From NCBI GenBank assembly GCA_033032865.1, contig JAWHQI010000040.1, positions 12,789,501 through 12,853,500 on the forward strand: 64,000 nucleotides of DNA, in the 5' to 3' direction. Position 1 is the stretch's first letter, and each line of letters starts with the position of its first letter. The translations under genes and the position numbers were made by a program. This document shows, piece after piece, positions 35,258-46,448 of this stretch. The notes under the pieces were generated by a model. The model saw only the letters and a program-made list of their open reading frames with translations, searched no databases and was not told the DNA's origin. Origin of the DNA: Dactylorhiza incarnata. Lineage: Eukaryota > Streptophyta > Magnoliopsida > Asparagales > Orchidaceae.

Positions 35258-36504
35258 TGATAGTACATTATTTATAGTTATTTTTATATAATATTTTAGT
35301 AGTAATTAATTTATTTTTATATAGTTTTAGTTTAACATATGTCTAATTTACTTTGTTTTGTGTTTTCAGGTAATCTGGGGCTGTTAATAGCAAATTTGAA
35401 CATACAGCCGAGTTCAGGAGAATTAATGGAACAAATCTGTAAAAATCATCAGTACATGCCCTAGGACACAGGCGTGACCTGGGGGTGTGACCAGTGTCAC
35501 GGCCGTGTCCCTCCTTTAGCTCCCGGAAGTCCTATGCCATGTCGGATTAATATTACATGCCCATGTCACGGGCGTGACATGGGGCGTAACTCGCCCGACA
35601 AGCCTTCAATGCAAGCAGTTTCCAGATCGCACCATTTCCAACTTACACGCCCTTGGTCACGGGCGTGATCGAGGCTGTAACCTGTCCAATAACTGCCACA
35701 ATCACTCCAGTTCACGCTGTTTCCCGCCATTTCCATATTCGGTCAATCCATGCCCTAGGTCACGGGCGTGACCTAGGGGCGTGATCCGTCAAACAACAAT
35801 TTTTGGCGGTTTTCTCTCCAACGTTCTCGGGCTTTCAAGATAGCAGTTATGCACCTTACACGCCCTAGGTCATGGGCGTGACCTAGGGCGTGACTTCCAG
35901 AACTTTTTCCCTATAAATTTCTGATGCTACCATGAAGTCCAGGATCCAGTCCATGATTTAATTTTGATAATTTTCCTTTACTTTTCTGCACTTTATTGTA
36001 TTTTTCTTTTATGTAATTTCCTTTAAGACTTGCATTTTCAATTTCTAGTATAAAATTTCATTTCCTGCAATTGTAATTTTTGTATCTATTTATAAATTTG
36101 TTCTTCCTCTTTAATCATGTTTAGCTAATTTTCGCACATTTGATTGAATGATACCTTAAGATTTATAATATTGTAATTCTCTTTTTCATAGTCTTAGATT
36201 TATAAAACTACGATTTACCTTTGATTTTAATTTTATTGATTTCATATTGTCAACATAAGTTTTTCAATTAATGATCAGTATTTTAGTTGATCGAGAGATC
36301 CGTGAATATGAGAAGATCGCTCAAGGGTGAAAGGAGTTGCATGCACTCCTCGAGAGGGGACGACATAAATCTTCTGGATTGGAGTCAAATCCAATAGTGG
36401 GGTTCACCTGGTAAAGCAAGCTTAGGGGTTTCGACTGGCTGAGGGGTCCTAATTGATCAACCTAAGATTAGTTGGTAGTATTCCTCGAGAGAGGTTCTAT
36501 CATG
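35258..36504 (+). repeat. soloLTR-B, part 1 (split by Reina-1)
   Basis: Begins TGATAGTACATTATT after TSD GATGG (35253-35257). Five long palindromes (35455-35900), TATA box TATAAATT (35912-35919), then an AT-rich R/U5 region. It resumes at 42151 and ends ACATATCA before the second GATGG (42444-42448). Total 1540 bp without internal genes. The AT-rich U5 and end recall Ty3 Athila/Tat LTRs, but this is not proven. Confidence 0.8.
35455..35900. repeat. Array of ~26-bp CCCTAGGTCACG..CGTGACCTAGGG palindromes
   Basis: Five near-perfect palindromes centred near 35470, 35570, 35660, 35770 and 35875, each a half-site like CCCTAGGTCACGG facing GCGTGACCTAGGG, about 100 bp apart, each followed by a trailing GGCGTGA. 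The last ends about 15 bp before the TATA box. Confidence 0.85.
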
Positions 36505-36835
36505 TGTTACGCCCCCCTTAGGTCGCTTCTCCGGACAACACTACAGTCGTCGTATGAAGGAGGGCACAAGTAACAAGCGGGTTGAACCGGCGGTTCAACC
36601 CTACATTTCTAATTAATCGGCCAGGGGGCTGACCCAATGGTTCAGCCCCATTGGGGGGGCCAGCCGCCCCCCTCAGGACCCGGGTGATTATATAACTCGG
36701 GTCCCCTTCATGAGGAGGATTAATCAAATCATTATTCTCAAGGTACTCTCCTCTCCCTCCTCTCAAACCCTAATTTCTCCTCTTCTCCTTAGTCTTTCTC
36801 TAGATCTCTCCTTCTCCCCTAGCAAGTTCATAACA
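36505..36835 (+). repeat. Reina-1 5' LTR
   Basis: TGTTACGCCCCCC...GTTCATAACA; TATA box TATATAA at 36689-36695; G7 run at 36653-36659. The paired ACCGGCGGTTC / GGTTCAGCC motifs are present in both LTRs. Confidence 0.92.
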
Positions 36836-36837
36836 TT

Positions 36838-36849
36838 TGGTATCAGAGC
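36838..36849 (+). other. Reina-1 primer-binding site
   Basis: TGGTATCAGAGC, a perfect 12-base complement to initiator tRNA-Met, two bases after the LTR. Confidence 0.95.
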
Positions 36850-36864
36850 ATCTTTCGTGCGACC

Positions 36865-38345
36865 ATGGTGACAGGTACCGAAGCGGAGAACGCACGCTTG
36901 ACCACCATCGAAGAAAACTATGTAGGGTAGGCGGCTTCGGTGGCGGCAATCGAAGAACAAATGAAAATCTCCACAAAAAATTTAGAGTGCCGATTGGAGG
37001 GACGAATGGAAGAAATCAAGGCGTTGTTAACGCAATCTCTGAAGGGCAAGTCAGTAACAAACGACAAATCTGAAGCGGAGGCATCACATACAGCGCCACC
37101 GACGAAGAACGGGGTTGTGGGGAGCTCGGGTGTGGGGCTTGCTAGGGCTGGACCAGGGCCGAACGACCGGCCAGTGGCCCACACCGCCGCATCCAGCCCT
37201 AGCGCATCCGATCGGGTACGTGGGGGCATCTACGGAAGCGGAGGGGTTCCGCTATACCCGTCCACACCCGGCTGGGCCGAGGCACTTCCAGCAGGCCATT
37301 GCCGCCTGGACCAGCCTAGGAGGGGCTGCCGCCGGCATTGAGGCCACCGGAATGTCCACGAGGAGGGGCCGGGAACCCTTACCAGCGCAGTTCCAGCCGA
37401 CCGAAACCATTGCCGCTCCCTTCAGGGGCAGAACCAGGCTATTACCTACGCCAAAACCTTTTGGGGCCTCGGTGAGGACGGGAAATGGCGAGCAATGGAA
37501 CGAGCGACCTCCGAGGAACGGATTTCAAGGCGGAGTACAACAAATGGATGGCGGGCATGGGGGAATGCATTTCTTCGACCCCCAAGGCCGGCCAAATCAA
37601 GTTGCAGACCAACAGAGACCGATGATTCACGGTCCAGAGCAAGGGAGGAACGTGGACATGCACCTGAGAGCTTACATGGCACCGAAGAGAACCCGCATGA
37701 ATTTCCCAAAGTTTCGGGGCGGAGATTCCCTGGAATGGGTGCAGAAGACGGAACTGTTTTTTACTTATCAGGAAATCCCCGAAGACCAGTGGGTGCAACT
37801 GGCGGCCTTCCATCTGGAAGACGACGCATACCAGTGGGCGCAGTGGTTCCTGCGGGGAAACGGATACGCGTCGTGGGCTTACTTTGTGGAAGGGTTCTCA
37901 GCTCGGTTCGGACCCTTGGACTATGAGGACGTGGAGGCGACATTATAGAAGCTCCGTCAGAAAGGCACAGTGATGGAGTATCGCACAGAGTTTGAGAAGC
38001 TGGCCAATCGGGTCAGGTGGGAGGAGAAGACTCTCCTCAGTTGCTTCGTATCGGGGCTGAAGGACTACTTGAGAGATGAAGTCCATGCTTACATGCCACG
38101 CAGCCTCAGCCACGCCATCAGCCTTGCAAGGATACAAGAGGAGCGATCCATTCGACGGCAGAGCCGCACCACCACCCGTGCGGTCGTGACATCGGCTCCA
38201 GTACGGCGGGATACCTCGGCAGCTGGCCGGCCCCACCGTTACTAGATTGACATGGCCAGAGTTGTAAGCTCGGAAGGAGAAGGGCCTATGTTTTAACTGT
38301 GATGAGAAATACGGCCCGAGGCACAAATGCCAAAAGGTGTAAGTT
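36865..38345 (+). pseudogene. Reina-1 gag
   Basis: Starts at ATG 36865; TAG at 36928 breaks it after 21 codons. The frame continues (AAIEEQMKISTKNLE) to about 37200, then shifts by one to the capsid region (FPKFRGGDSLEWVQKTELFF, YQWAQWFLRG, TAG at 37946, KGTVMEYRTEFEKLANRV). It ends in a CFNCDEKYGPRHKC zinc knuckle at about 38285-38335, the atypical CX2CX8HXC form of this clade. Confidence 0.85.
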
Positions 38346-41300
38346 TTCCTGTTACGTGACGAGGCTGAGGAGGAGGATTCAACCGAGGCCGACCTAGAGG
38401 AGGAGTTAGACCTGACAGAGTTCGGGGTCTCTATACAGGCAATAATGGGGTGTAGCGCCCCTCTAACTATGCGGATGGCAGGAAGGGTTGGACGGGAGAA
38501 GGTGACAATCTTGGTAGACAGCGGGAGCACCCATAACTTCATCCATCCTGCTGTAGCTCAGAAAGCGGGGTACGACATAGATCGAGGTGCGACTTTCCAC
38601 ATCATGGTAGTGGATGGTAGTAAACTGCAGTGTGAAGGGGTGATGAAATGGGTGGAGCTTCAGGTACAGGGGTACACCGGGCATACTGATGTTTACTTAC
38701 TGCCGATCCAAGGTTCATAAATGGTAATGGGAGTACATTGGCTGCGACAGCTGAGACGGGTAACTTTTGGCTGGGATCAGATGGCTATAGAGTTCTCCCA
38801 GGGTGGGAAGGAGTATTGCTTGGGAGGCCTTAAGTCGTCTCAAGTGAAGGAGATATCAATCCGCAGCTTGGAACGGCTACGGGAACATGACAGTACGATG
38901 GCCGTTGTCATGGAGATTAGAGCGGATCCTATGGTTCCGGCAGAGATTCCAGCCCAGATGCGTGCTCTGTTGGATCAGTACTCTAACTTGTTTCAGGAGC
39001 AATGTACACTGCCGTCATCGCGGTTCCGAGATCACCAGATTTAGTTGAAGGCAGGAGCAGAGCCGACGAACATCAGGCCATACCGATACCTGCACATACA
39101 GAAGGCCGAGATTGAACGCAGCGTCAAGGAGATGCTTACAGCCGGGATCATACGCCCCAGTACTAGCTCGTTTTCTTCTCCCATCATTTTGGTGAAGAAG
39201 GATGGTTCTTGGAGATTTTGTGTTGATTACCGGGGCCTGAACAGTTCAAACTATAAAGGACAAGTTTCTCATTCCTGTGATCGAAGAACTGTTAGACGAA
39301 TTGCACTACGCTTCATTGTTCACCAAGCTGGATTTGCGGTACGGCTACCACCAGATCCGCATGCGCAAGGACATCCACAAGATAGCATTTTGGACGCATG
39401 ATGCGCACTACGAGTTCCTTGTGATGCCCTTCAGCCTCATGAACGCCCCATCCACTTTCCAGGCAGTGAAGAATGATGTCTTTTGACCCCTACTTCGACG
39501 GTCCATGTTGATCTTCTTTGACGATATCCTCATCTACAACGCCAACTGGGAGGAGCACTTGGCTCATGTGGAGCAAGTGTTCACCATCCTCCGTCAGCAT
39601 CAACTCTACGCCAAGCAGTCGAAGTGCTCATTTGGGCAGCCAGAAGTGGAGTATTTGGGTCACCTGGTCTCCATGCACGGCGTCAGGGCCGACCCCAGGA
39701 AGATCGAGAGTATGGTGACATGGCCACGACCACAGACGGTCCGAGCTCTCAGAGGGTTCTTGGGCCTCACAGGTTACTACAGACGGTTTGTAAAGGACTA
39801 TGGGAAGATCGCACGACCTTTGACACAGCTCTTATAGAAGGATGCATTTCTGTGGCAGGAGAATGCAGATGCGGCTTTCCAGGCTCTAAAAGGGGCCATG
39901 ACGACCAAACCAGTTCTCGAACTTTCGGATTTTGACAAAGAGTTTGTGGTAGAGACAGATGCTTCCGGGGTAGGCATCGGGGCAGTTCTGATGCAAGAAG
40001 GTCGACCTCTAGCCTTCTACAGTCGAGCGTTGGCACCTCGTACTCTTGGATTATCGACATATGAGAAGGAGATGTTGGCGATTCTCCATGCTGTATCAGT
40101 GTGGCGGCATTTCAAAATCCGAACAGATCACCAGAGCCTGAAACACTTCGTAGATCAGCAGGTTGCCTCCCCTCTTCAGCAAAAGTGGGTCACCAAATTA
40201 CTGGGGTATGACTATGAGATCATGTATAAGCAGGGCAAGGAGAATGTGGTGGTTGATGCGCTGTCTAGATTGTCGGAGAGCACTCTCCATCAGATTTTCG
40301 GTCCCCTCATCGTTTCTTTGGATGAGAACCAGGAAGAGATCATGCGGGCGCCGAGCTCAGAGATATCGTAGAGGCTCTAAAAAGAGGGGAATCTTCCATC
40401 CCTGACTACCAGTTGAAGAATGGGCGGATGTACTACCAGGACCGAGTGGTAATTCCGTCAACCTCTCCATGGAAGACGGCTATGCTCCACGAGTTTCACT
40501 CTTCACCCACAGGTGGACATGTCGGCATACTACGGACACTCCAGCGTCTACGGGCAAATGTTTTTTGGAAGGGCCACAAGCAAGATGTTCAACAGTTCGT
40601 TCAGCAGTTCGTTCAGCAGTGTGACATCTACCAGCGGCAGAAATATGAGACTACAGCGCCAGTAGGCCTACTCACTCCTCTAGAGATACCTCAGCACATA
40701 TGGGACACAGTTTCTATGGACTTTATCGACGGATTGCCAAAGTCGCAAGGCAAATCCGTGATCTTGGTTGTGGTGGGCAAACTCTCCAAGTATGTGCATT
40801 TTCTGGCACTGAGTCATCCATACACCGGCGAGTCCGTAGCTGATCTGCTTGTGCGGTAAATCGTCTAGCTTCACGGCATTCCGCGCGCCATTATTTCTGA
40901 CCGGGACCCTACGTTTGTGAGTAATTTTTGGAAGGAACTGTTCCGCCTACAGGGTACTTGTCTGCGCATGAGCACTACAAATCACCCCCAGACAGATGGC
41001 CAGACAGAGGTGCTCAACCGCGGAGTGGAGACCTACCTCCGATGCTTTGTGATGGACGAACCTTGGACGTGGACCCGATGGTTACACTGGGCCGAGTACT
41101 GCTACAATACGGCCTACCATTCCGCCAGCAAGATAGTACCCTTCGAGGCAGTCTACGACCGTGCACCTCCCTCTTTGAGCAATTATGAGCCAGGTAGTAC
41201 CGCATTGCCAGCAGTGGAACGGGCGTTGCGGGACCGCGATAGTACTCTAGCTACACTCTGGGACAACCTTCGCGCAACACAAGATCGTATGAAGCTCCAG

Positions 41301-41762
41301 GCAAATAAGCACCACACTGAGCTGGAATTTGTCGTTGGCGATGAGGTCTTCCTCAAGCTCCAGCCCAATCGGCAACTCTCGGTGGCCCATCAGACGAATC
41401 AGAAGCTAGCGCCACGCTACTATGGCCCCTTTCGCATCATCCGCCGGGTATGCCCCATGGTGTACACCTTAGCTTTACCGGAAGGGTCACATATACATCC
41501 GACCTTCCATGTGTCTATACTCAAGCAGAAAATCGGCGAGTCAGTGCAAGGTAGCCCACTTTTACCAGAGGTCACCACCACAGGTGAGTTGCGGCCACTT
41601 CCTGAACAGGTTCTGATGGTTAAATGGAAGAAACGGGGCAATAAATACCGTCCTGAAGTCTTGGTCAAATGGAAGCATATGACGGCGGCGCATAACACTT
41701 GGGTCGACATGATGGAATTCAAGGAACTTTATCCGGACTTTCTTCTTAAGGACAAGCTGATT
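38346..41762 (+). pseudogene. Reina-1 pol: protease, RT, RNase H, integrase, chromodomain-like tail
   Basis: Protease VDSGSTHNF (38515-38541); stops at 38718 and 39042; [29 protein letters not shown] and LIFFDDILIY (FFDD in place of the usual F-[IV]-DD); RNase H ETDASGVGIGAVL to DALSR; integrase zinc site with a duplicated QQFVQ (12-bp tandem repeat at 40594-40617), core Asp in MDFIDGLP, Asp in ISDRDPTF, Glu in QTEVLN; C-terminal VLVKWKHMTAAHNTWVDM chromodomain-like segment. Shifts near 38400, 39260 and 40390; stops include 39481, 39835, 40369, 40857 and 40866. Confidence 0.88.
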
Positions 41763-41763
41763 T

Positions 41764-41779
41764 TTGAAGGAGAGGGGAA
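41764..41779 (+). other. Reina-1 polypurine tract
   Basis: GAAGGAGAGGGGAA lies directly before the 3' LTR. Confidence 0.85.
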
Positions 41780-41923
41780 TGTTACGCTCCCCTTGGGTCG
41801 CTTCTCCGGACAACACTACAGTCACTGTATGAAGGAGGGCACAAGCAACAAGCATGTTGAACCGACGGTTCAGCCCCACACTTCTAATTAATCGGCCAGG
41901 GGGGCTGAATCAACGGTTCAGCC

Positions 41924-41972
<49 letters not shown>

Positions 41973-42145
41973 CGGGCGGCCCCCTCAGGACCCGGGTGAT
42001 TATATAAGTCGGGTACCCTTCATGAGGAGGATTATTCAAATCATTATTCCCAAGGTACTCTCCTCTCCCTCCTCTCAAACCCAAATTTCTCCTCTTCTCC
42101 TTAGCCTCTCTAGATCTCTCCTTCTCCCCTAGCAAGTTCATAACA
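41780..42145 (+). repeat. Reina-1 3' LTR with G44 run
   Basis: 366 bp, TGTTACGCTCCCC...GTTCATAACA; TATA TATATAAG at 42001-42008. A G44 homopolymer (41929-41972) replaces the G7 of the 5' LTR and explains most of the length difference. Confidence 0.92.
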
Positions 42146-42150
42146 TCATG

Positions 42151-42443
42151 ATTTGGGAACCTCCACGGTCGAGTTTTTATCATCAATTGCTTATGAAATT
42201 TAGATTTGCGAATTATATTTCTTAAGATTGATTCCCAATCAAATGTTTTCGTTCTTTAATTATTCTCAAAACTCTCTTTTATTTACCGATAAAATAATAT
42301 TAATTTACGTGAGTAGAAGTACTCAACGGTCCCGAAATACGACACTTCATAATTTTTTAAATATCTTATACTATGAACGATAGGTAATCTTGCTTATAGT
42401 TTGTAGAATTTGAAGAAAATTATATCGCAAATTTTACATATCA
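42151..42443 (+). repeat. soloLTR-B, part 2
   Basis: AT-rich end of the LTR begun at 35258, containing the CGGTCCCGAAATACGACACTT phrase, ending ACATATCA before TSD GATGG. Confidence 0.8.
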
Positions 42444-42448
42444 GATGG

Positions 42449-42760
42449 AAACTCAGAAAGTACTTCATCTGTTGATCCCCGTGCCCAACCACTCTCCCAG
42501 CTAACGGCTCTACCTGCCTTCTCCCTCCGGTGTGACAGGCGTCATAATTGGGGTACCAGTAGTCATAACCTACACAACAGGTGTCGCAACCTGTGGCACC
42601 GCGATAGTTTGAACCACCACCATCGCCTCTCCTAGCATGCGACAGAAATCCGTTGGGGCACGCTCATAATCATGAGGCTTGGAGCAGTAGCACTACTTGT
42701 CGAGGGGTCCTCTAGCCGCCTCGACCTCCCCGCATCGTCGCCACCATCCCAGCATAAACA
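42449..42760 (-). pseudogene. Tek-1 gag, N-terminal part
   Basis: The minus strand begins near 42755 with a MRGGRGG-like Arg/Gly-rich start, passes through frames with stops, and ends DQQMKYFLSFH, which in this family is directly followed by PPTF(K/S)G. That continuation is at 35257. Confidence 0.7.
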
Positions 42761-43266
42761 AAGAAACAAACGAATCAAATTCTATTCGCAAGACTAGAAC
42801 ACAAGGACACTCATGGATCCGCAAAATACTCCTATGTGGACAAGGACATCTTCGCCGCAATCAGGTTTCTAACAAAAATTCCTAATACACACGTCAAGCA
42901 ACATCAACGAATCGGACCACCGGTCGCAATTTTGGCTTCACCCATAATGCTTAATCCACTAACGGAGCAGATCTCTAATGCAAATCATGTCGGGGACGAA
43001 CTCAATCATCTCATTGGTTCCTCTTGAACCAAGGCAGCCCAGATCCCTCTCACTTAAGAGATTCGGTGCCAAAAATTGCAAGAAAAGAAGGCTAAAAGAG
43101 AAAAGATTTGCACGCATCCCAAGACTGGGAGGAAAATAATTGTTACCTTGCTCAATCTCTTCCTCGCCATGAAGATCTTGAATATCAAGGATGAAAGGTG
43201 CCCCTTCAAGCCCACTCCGCGAAGCCAATCTTAGATCTACGAACGGAGCTCTGAAACTACCACAAT
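42761..43266 (-). other. Tek-1 5' leader, no gene
   Basis: Untranslated region between LTR and gag. A GCTCTGAAACTACCA stretch (43245-43259) may be a primer site with an insertion. Otherwise I see nothing in it. Confidence 0.45.
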
Positions 43267-43826
43267 GGTGGATCTAGGTCATCTTCCTCCTTCGAACCCT
43301 ATTTAAGGTTCACAGTCGTAACACTTGGAGCCATCAGATCAAGTTCTAAGAAGATCAAAAGCCCATAAATCATCTATTTACGGATCTGGTTCTGTCAGCT
43401 ACCGCCAGCGTTAGCGCTATCGCGCAGCAGTACCTCCAGCACTAAAAACGCTCTCTGTCTCATGTCGTCCAAACATTTAGATGATACGGCAACCACCAGC
43501 GTTAGAGCTACCACTCGGCACTACCACTCGACGACACACCGATCCGCAACACTTCTTGACGACAAGCCGATATGCAACACTTCTCCACGGCAAGGGCATG
43601 TCGTCTAGACGGTTACCGCAGGCGTTAGCGCTAGCGCTCGACGCTATTTTCTCGACGACAAGCTATCTCGATGACACAACCCTCTCGACGACACATCCTA
43701 TGTCGTCGAGAGAAGGCAAAAAGGGCTACCGCCGACGGTACCTGCTACCGCTCGCGTTAGCTTCCTGCTACCTCCTGCATTGGCATTTCCAGCACTCCAA
43801 ACACAAGAAAAAATTAGGGTGTTACA
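43267..43826 (-). repeat. Tek-1 5' LTR (~560 bp)
   Basis: The right end AGGGTGTTACA gives the minus-strand start TGTAACACCCTAA, the usual chromovirus LTR start. Downstream on the minus strand come palindromic phrases (GTTAGCGCTAGCGC, CTCGACGACA / TGTCGTCGAGA, 43780-43400), then a TATA-like TTAAATAG (43306-43299). The inner boundary at 43267 is estimated. Confidence 0.6.
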
Positions 43827-43835
43827 CAGGTACAA

Positions 43836-44103
43836 ATATTATAAAATCAAGAGAATATTGTTGTAGTAGGGCTGGAGTAAAGAGAGTTCCTAACGTTGCA
43901 GACAGTGCAATCAAATATCATCGGATAAACGACAGAACAAATTGTCATGCGGTGATTGTCTTTAGTGTCGATAATGAAGGGAAAATCAGACATTTGGAAA
44001 ATTCATAGAGAAACATAACCATGAACTTGCCACTGCGAACAATCAACATCTACTTCGATCTCATAGGGTCATTAGTGAGGAGAATAGTGCTATTTTGAAT
44101 CAA
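43836..44103 (+). pseudogene. FAR1/FHY3-like DNA-binding domain fragment
   Basis: Plus strand shows REYCCSRAGVKRVPN, YHRINDRTNCHAVIVFSVDNEGK, then after a frameshift near 44005 FIEKHNHELATANNQHLLRSHRVI. This is the FAR1 domain pattern: two Cys, the R-x-x-C-x-A block, HNHEL and LRSHR. It ends in a stop at 44104. It could come from a FAR1 gene or from a Mutator-like transposase of that family. Cut by Tek-1 at its left. Confidence 0.7.
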
Positions 44104-45813
44104 TGACTGAAGCTGTAAGTTGATGTCATATATGCCAAGACCATTGTATACAGAAATGAGGCATTTTGAGGGGTATATGGAATCTGAAACAAATGCAAAA
44201 TCTCAATGTCTTCAAGTACTTGAAGTAGCTCCTTATCCATCTTATCAATGATAGCCCTTGCATATGATATAAATGAAGATACAAAACATCTGAAACTTAA
44301 AATATGAGGTTTAACTTCTGCCTTAACCATCTTGCATTGCCTGTTGTGTAAGGAAATCAATGTTAGCACATAAAACCAATCAAATACAATACAATATAGT
44401 AAAAATCTCATATACTACATTTTTTCATAAAAATAGAATCTCTCAGAGACAAATGGATTATCTCAGAGACAACTTGATTATCTCAGAAATAACTAGATTA
44501 GCTAAGAGAGCAATGCCAAATACAACTCGATTATCTAAAATACAACTCACATTTCTCAGATACAACTCAATTATCTAAGATACAACTCACATTTCTCAGA
44601 TACAACTCAATTGTCTCAAATAGACAAGGATTATCTCAGAGACAAAATTCCAAGATACAAATGACAAACCAAATATAATCTTGAACTCTTATCATTCGAA
44701 ATGAATTTATCTTTGAGAAATGACACTATTTAGGATTTCTGATGAACAATAAAAACGTTTCGCAAGAAAACTAAAAGCAAAACAAAAAAGACATTGACCT
44801 TAGCCCGCTGCTAAATGTCGGCGGAGATTCTGGAGATGGTCAAAAACTTTCTCGGAGGAGAAAGACGAGAGAAGTCCAGGGAGAACTCACAATTCAGCTT
44901 GAGAAATTTGTGTTGTATCTGAAGGGCACCGGAAATATCTGGCGTGCAACAAACCGTGATAAAAATAGAACGAAAAACACATGCCATGTGTCATAATCCC
45001 GTGGACCGACACAGATCTGCGACCGGGGCCCAAAAAAAAACACATATATCTATGGTTTATTCAAGTACATGCATTTTAAAAGTAAATAAGTATTTGCATA
45101 CATATATATTAAAATAGTTACTTCATTTATCAACTAGTAGTTATACAGATCTAATTAGTTTCTTCAACATGTAAAAAAAAAGTGCACAATTCAATTTGTT
45201 CTGTTTAGGAATACATAGACATACAAATCATATATACTCGCACCTTAATGAACACTTCTTCATCTTAGACATCCTTCTAAAAACATCATTTTATTTACTA
45301 ATGATAAATAGAAATATCAACATATGGCGAGACTGCATACAGGTAATATTATGTTGTGCATCTCAAGACTAGGAAACAAAGACATCCATTTTTAAGAAAT
45401 ACAAAAGAACCCCAAATTGATAATTGTAACCAGCAATCAGACGATTCTTCATCTTAGACATCACATAACATTATTTTATCGACTGATAAATGGAAACATC
45501 AACATATATACATTACATTACATTACATGAAGAGATCTTCAAAGCCCATATAATATCCCCACCTCTAAGAGCTAGTAAACAGAGACACCATCTTTCAAAA
45601 ACCCAAACTAACCAGCATCTGACGAGAGAACCAATACCTACAGGAGCGCTCAAACTCACAGCAGAGACCATCCCAATAGACCTGCCACACAACTAATTGA
45701 TTACTTGATTCTTCAAACCCTTTCCCCCTTTTGAAAAAATAGAGGAAGATCATGGGATGAGGAATAAAAAAATACTTTCCTATATAAATCAAAGGGTGGA
45801 TTTGCGATCTGCC
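44104..45813. other. Intergenic AT-rich DNA; 3' flank of the PNRC-like gene
   Basis: No gene supported. A minus-strand frame at 44100-44411 has no recognisable domain. A degenerate repeat of TCTCAGATACAACTCAATTA-like units fills 44430-44645. Pairs such as CTTCATCTTAGACATC (45259, 45450) and TGATAAATGGAAA-CATCAACATAT (45303, 45485) show a short local duplication. The part nearest 45813 is probably 3' UTR of the next gene. Confidence 0.5.
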
Positions 45814-46305
45814 TCAGAGGAGGGACATGAGGCTTCCAGGTGCGACATCGTCGCCTCTTGAAACAGCTTTCTTCAAAAAGAAAGGGACGGGGAGAGAACT
45901 TGGAGAAGGGGAAGTGATGAAGGCAGAACCTGCAAAGGCCGAAGCGGAGGGCTTAGGAAGCGCCTTCGGATCAGGTCCGAGCAGATCCGTCAAGAACGGC
46001 GGAATATTTTCCATGCGGCAGATGGCAGAAGAAAGAGAGGAGATGGGAGGCATCGCCACCCCGCGCTTCAAAATCTTTACCTCCTCCATGACGAGAACTC
46101 TGGAGTTCGATCTGCATTCTTTGGAGCGGTTCTGCACCGTAGCCATGATTGGCGAATCAAGCTTCCGGCGGATGCGGAGGCGGTCGTTTCTACAGACGGC
46201 GCTCTTCTCTTTGGACGGAAATTGGAGGGGTTGAGACCTGCACTGATTTCCGCTCCTCGGCATCGTGTTAGCTTTCTTGGGAAGCCGGAGAATCGCAGCG
46301 GACAT
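45814..46305 (-). CDS. Small PNRC-like plant protein, 163 aa
   Basis: Uninterrupted minus-strand frame with non-retroelement character. The middle has VLVMEEVKILKRG and the C-terminal half SAFAGSAFITSPSPSSLPVPFF, the S-P-S-P-S-S-L-P-x-P-x-F core of plant proteins likened to the animal PNRC family, which bind decapping factors. Basic Arg-rich N-terminal third. Start could be Met1 or the Met at residue 15. A (GGCGAG)5 hexamer lies in the presumed 5' UTR and a foldback MITE further upstream. Single exon. This is the only window gene that looks like a host gene. Assignment rests on motif memory. Confidence 0.55.
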   Translation of the reverse strand: MSAAILRLPKKANTMPRSGNQCRSQPLQFPSKEKSAVCRNDRLRIRRKLDSPIMATVQNRSKECRSNSRVLVMEEVKILKRGVAMPPISSLSSAICRMENIPPFLTDLLGPDPKALPKPSASAFAGSAFITSPSPSSLPVPFFLKKAVSRGDDVAPGSLMSLL

Positions 46306-46336
46306 CGCTGTATTATCGCTGGCTACAGAAACGGGT

Positions 46337-46338
<2 letters not shown>

Positions 46339-46367
<29 letters not shown>

Positions 46368-46368
46368 G
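46339..46368. repeat. (GGCGAG)5 hexanucleotide microsatellite
   Basis: Thirty bases of perfect GGCGAG repeat, 34-63 bp upstream of the PNRC-like ATG, so likely in its 5' UTR as (CTCGCC)n. Confidence 0.95.
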
Positions 46369-46448
46369 ATTTCATACGCGGAGAAATGAACCGTCAGATC
46401 GCCTAGCCATCGATAAGATGGAGATCCGCGTTTGGTATTTTCCATTTG

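Larger units (their letters stand above)
36505..42145 (+). mobile_element. Reina-1: complete but inactive Reina-like chromovirus
   Basis: 5641 bp, TSD TCATG at 36500-36504 and 42146-42150. Short LTRs (331 and 366 bp), perfect initiator tRNA-Met primer site, one gag-pol frame broken by at least four shifts and about ten stops, C-terminal chromodomain-like tail and polypurine tract. Short LTRs, ~5 kb size, LCFNCDEK knuckle and the RT type fit the Reina clade. Inserted in soloLTR-B. Confidence 0.9.

Noticed and set aside
36928..40868. Reina-1 stops as a cytosine-deamination (CAG to TAG) signature
   Set aside because: Several stops could come from CAG or CGA, but others align better with Lys, Glu or Arg codons; without an alignment the bias cannot be claimed.
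43481..44008. 175-aa ORF as a gene
   Set aside because: Its first 115 codons lie in the Tek-1 LTR; only the last part is the FAR1 fragment.
44100..44411. 103-aa minus-strand ORF as a gene
   Set aside because: No domain, no homology to neighbours, AT-rich context next to a pseudogene.
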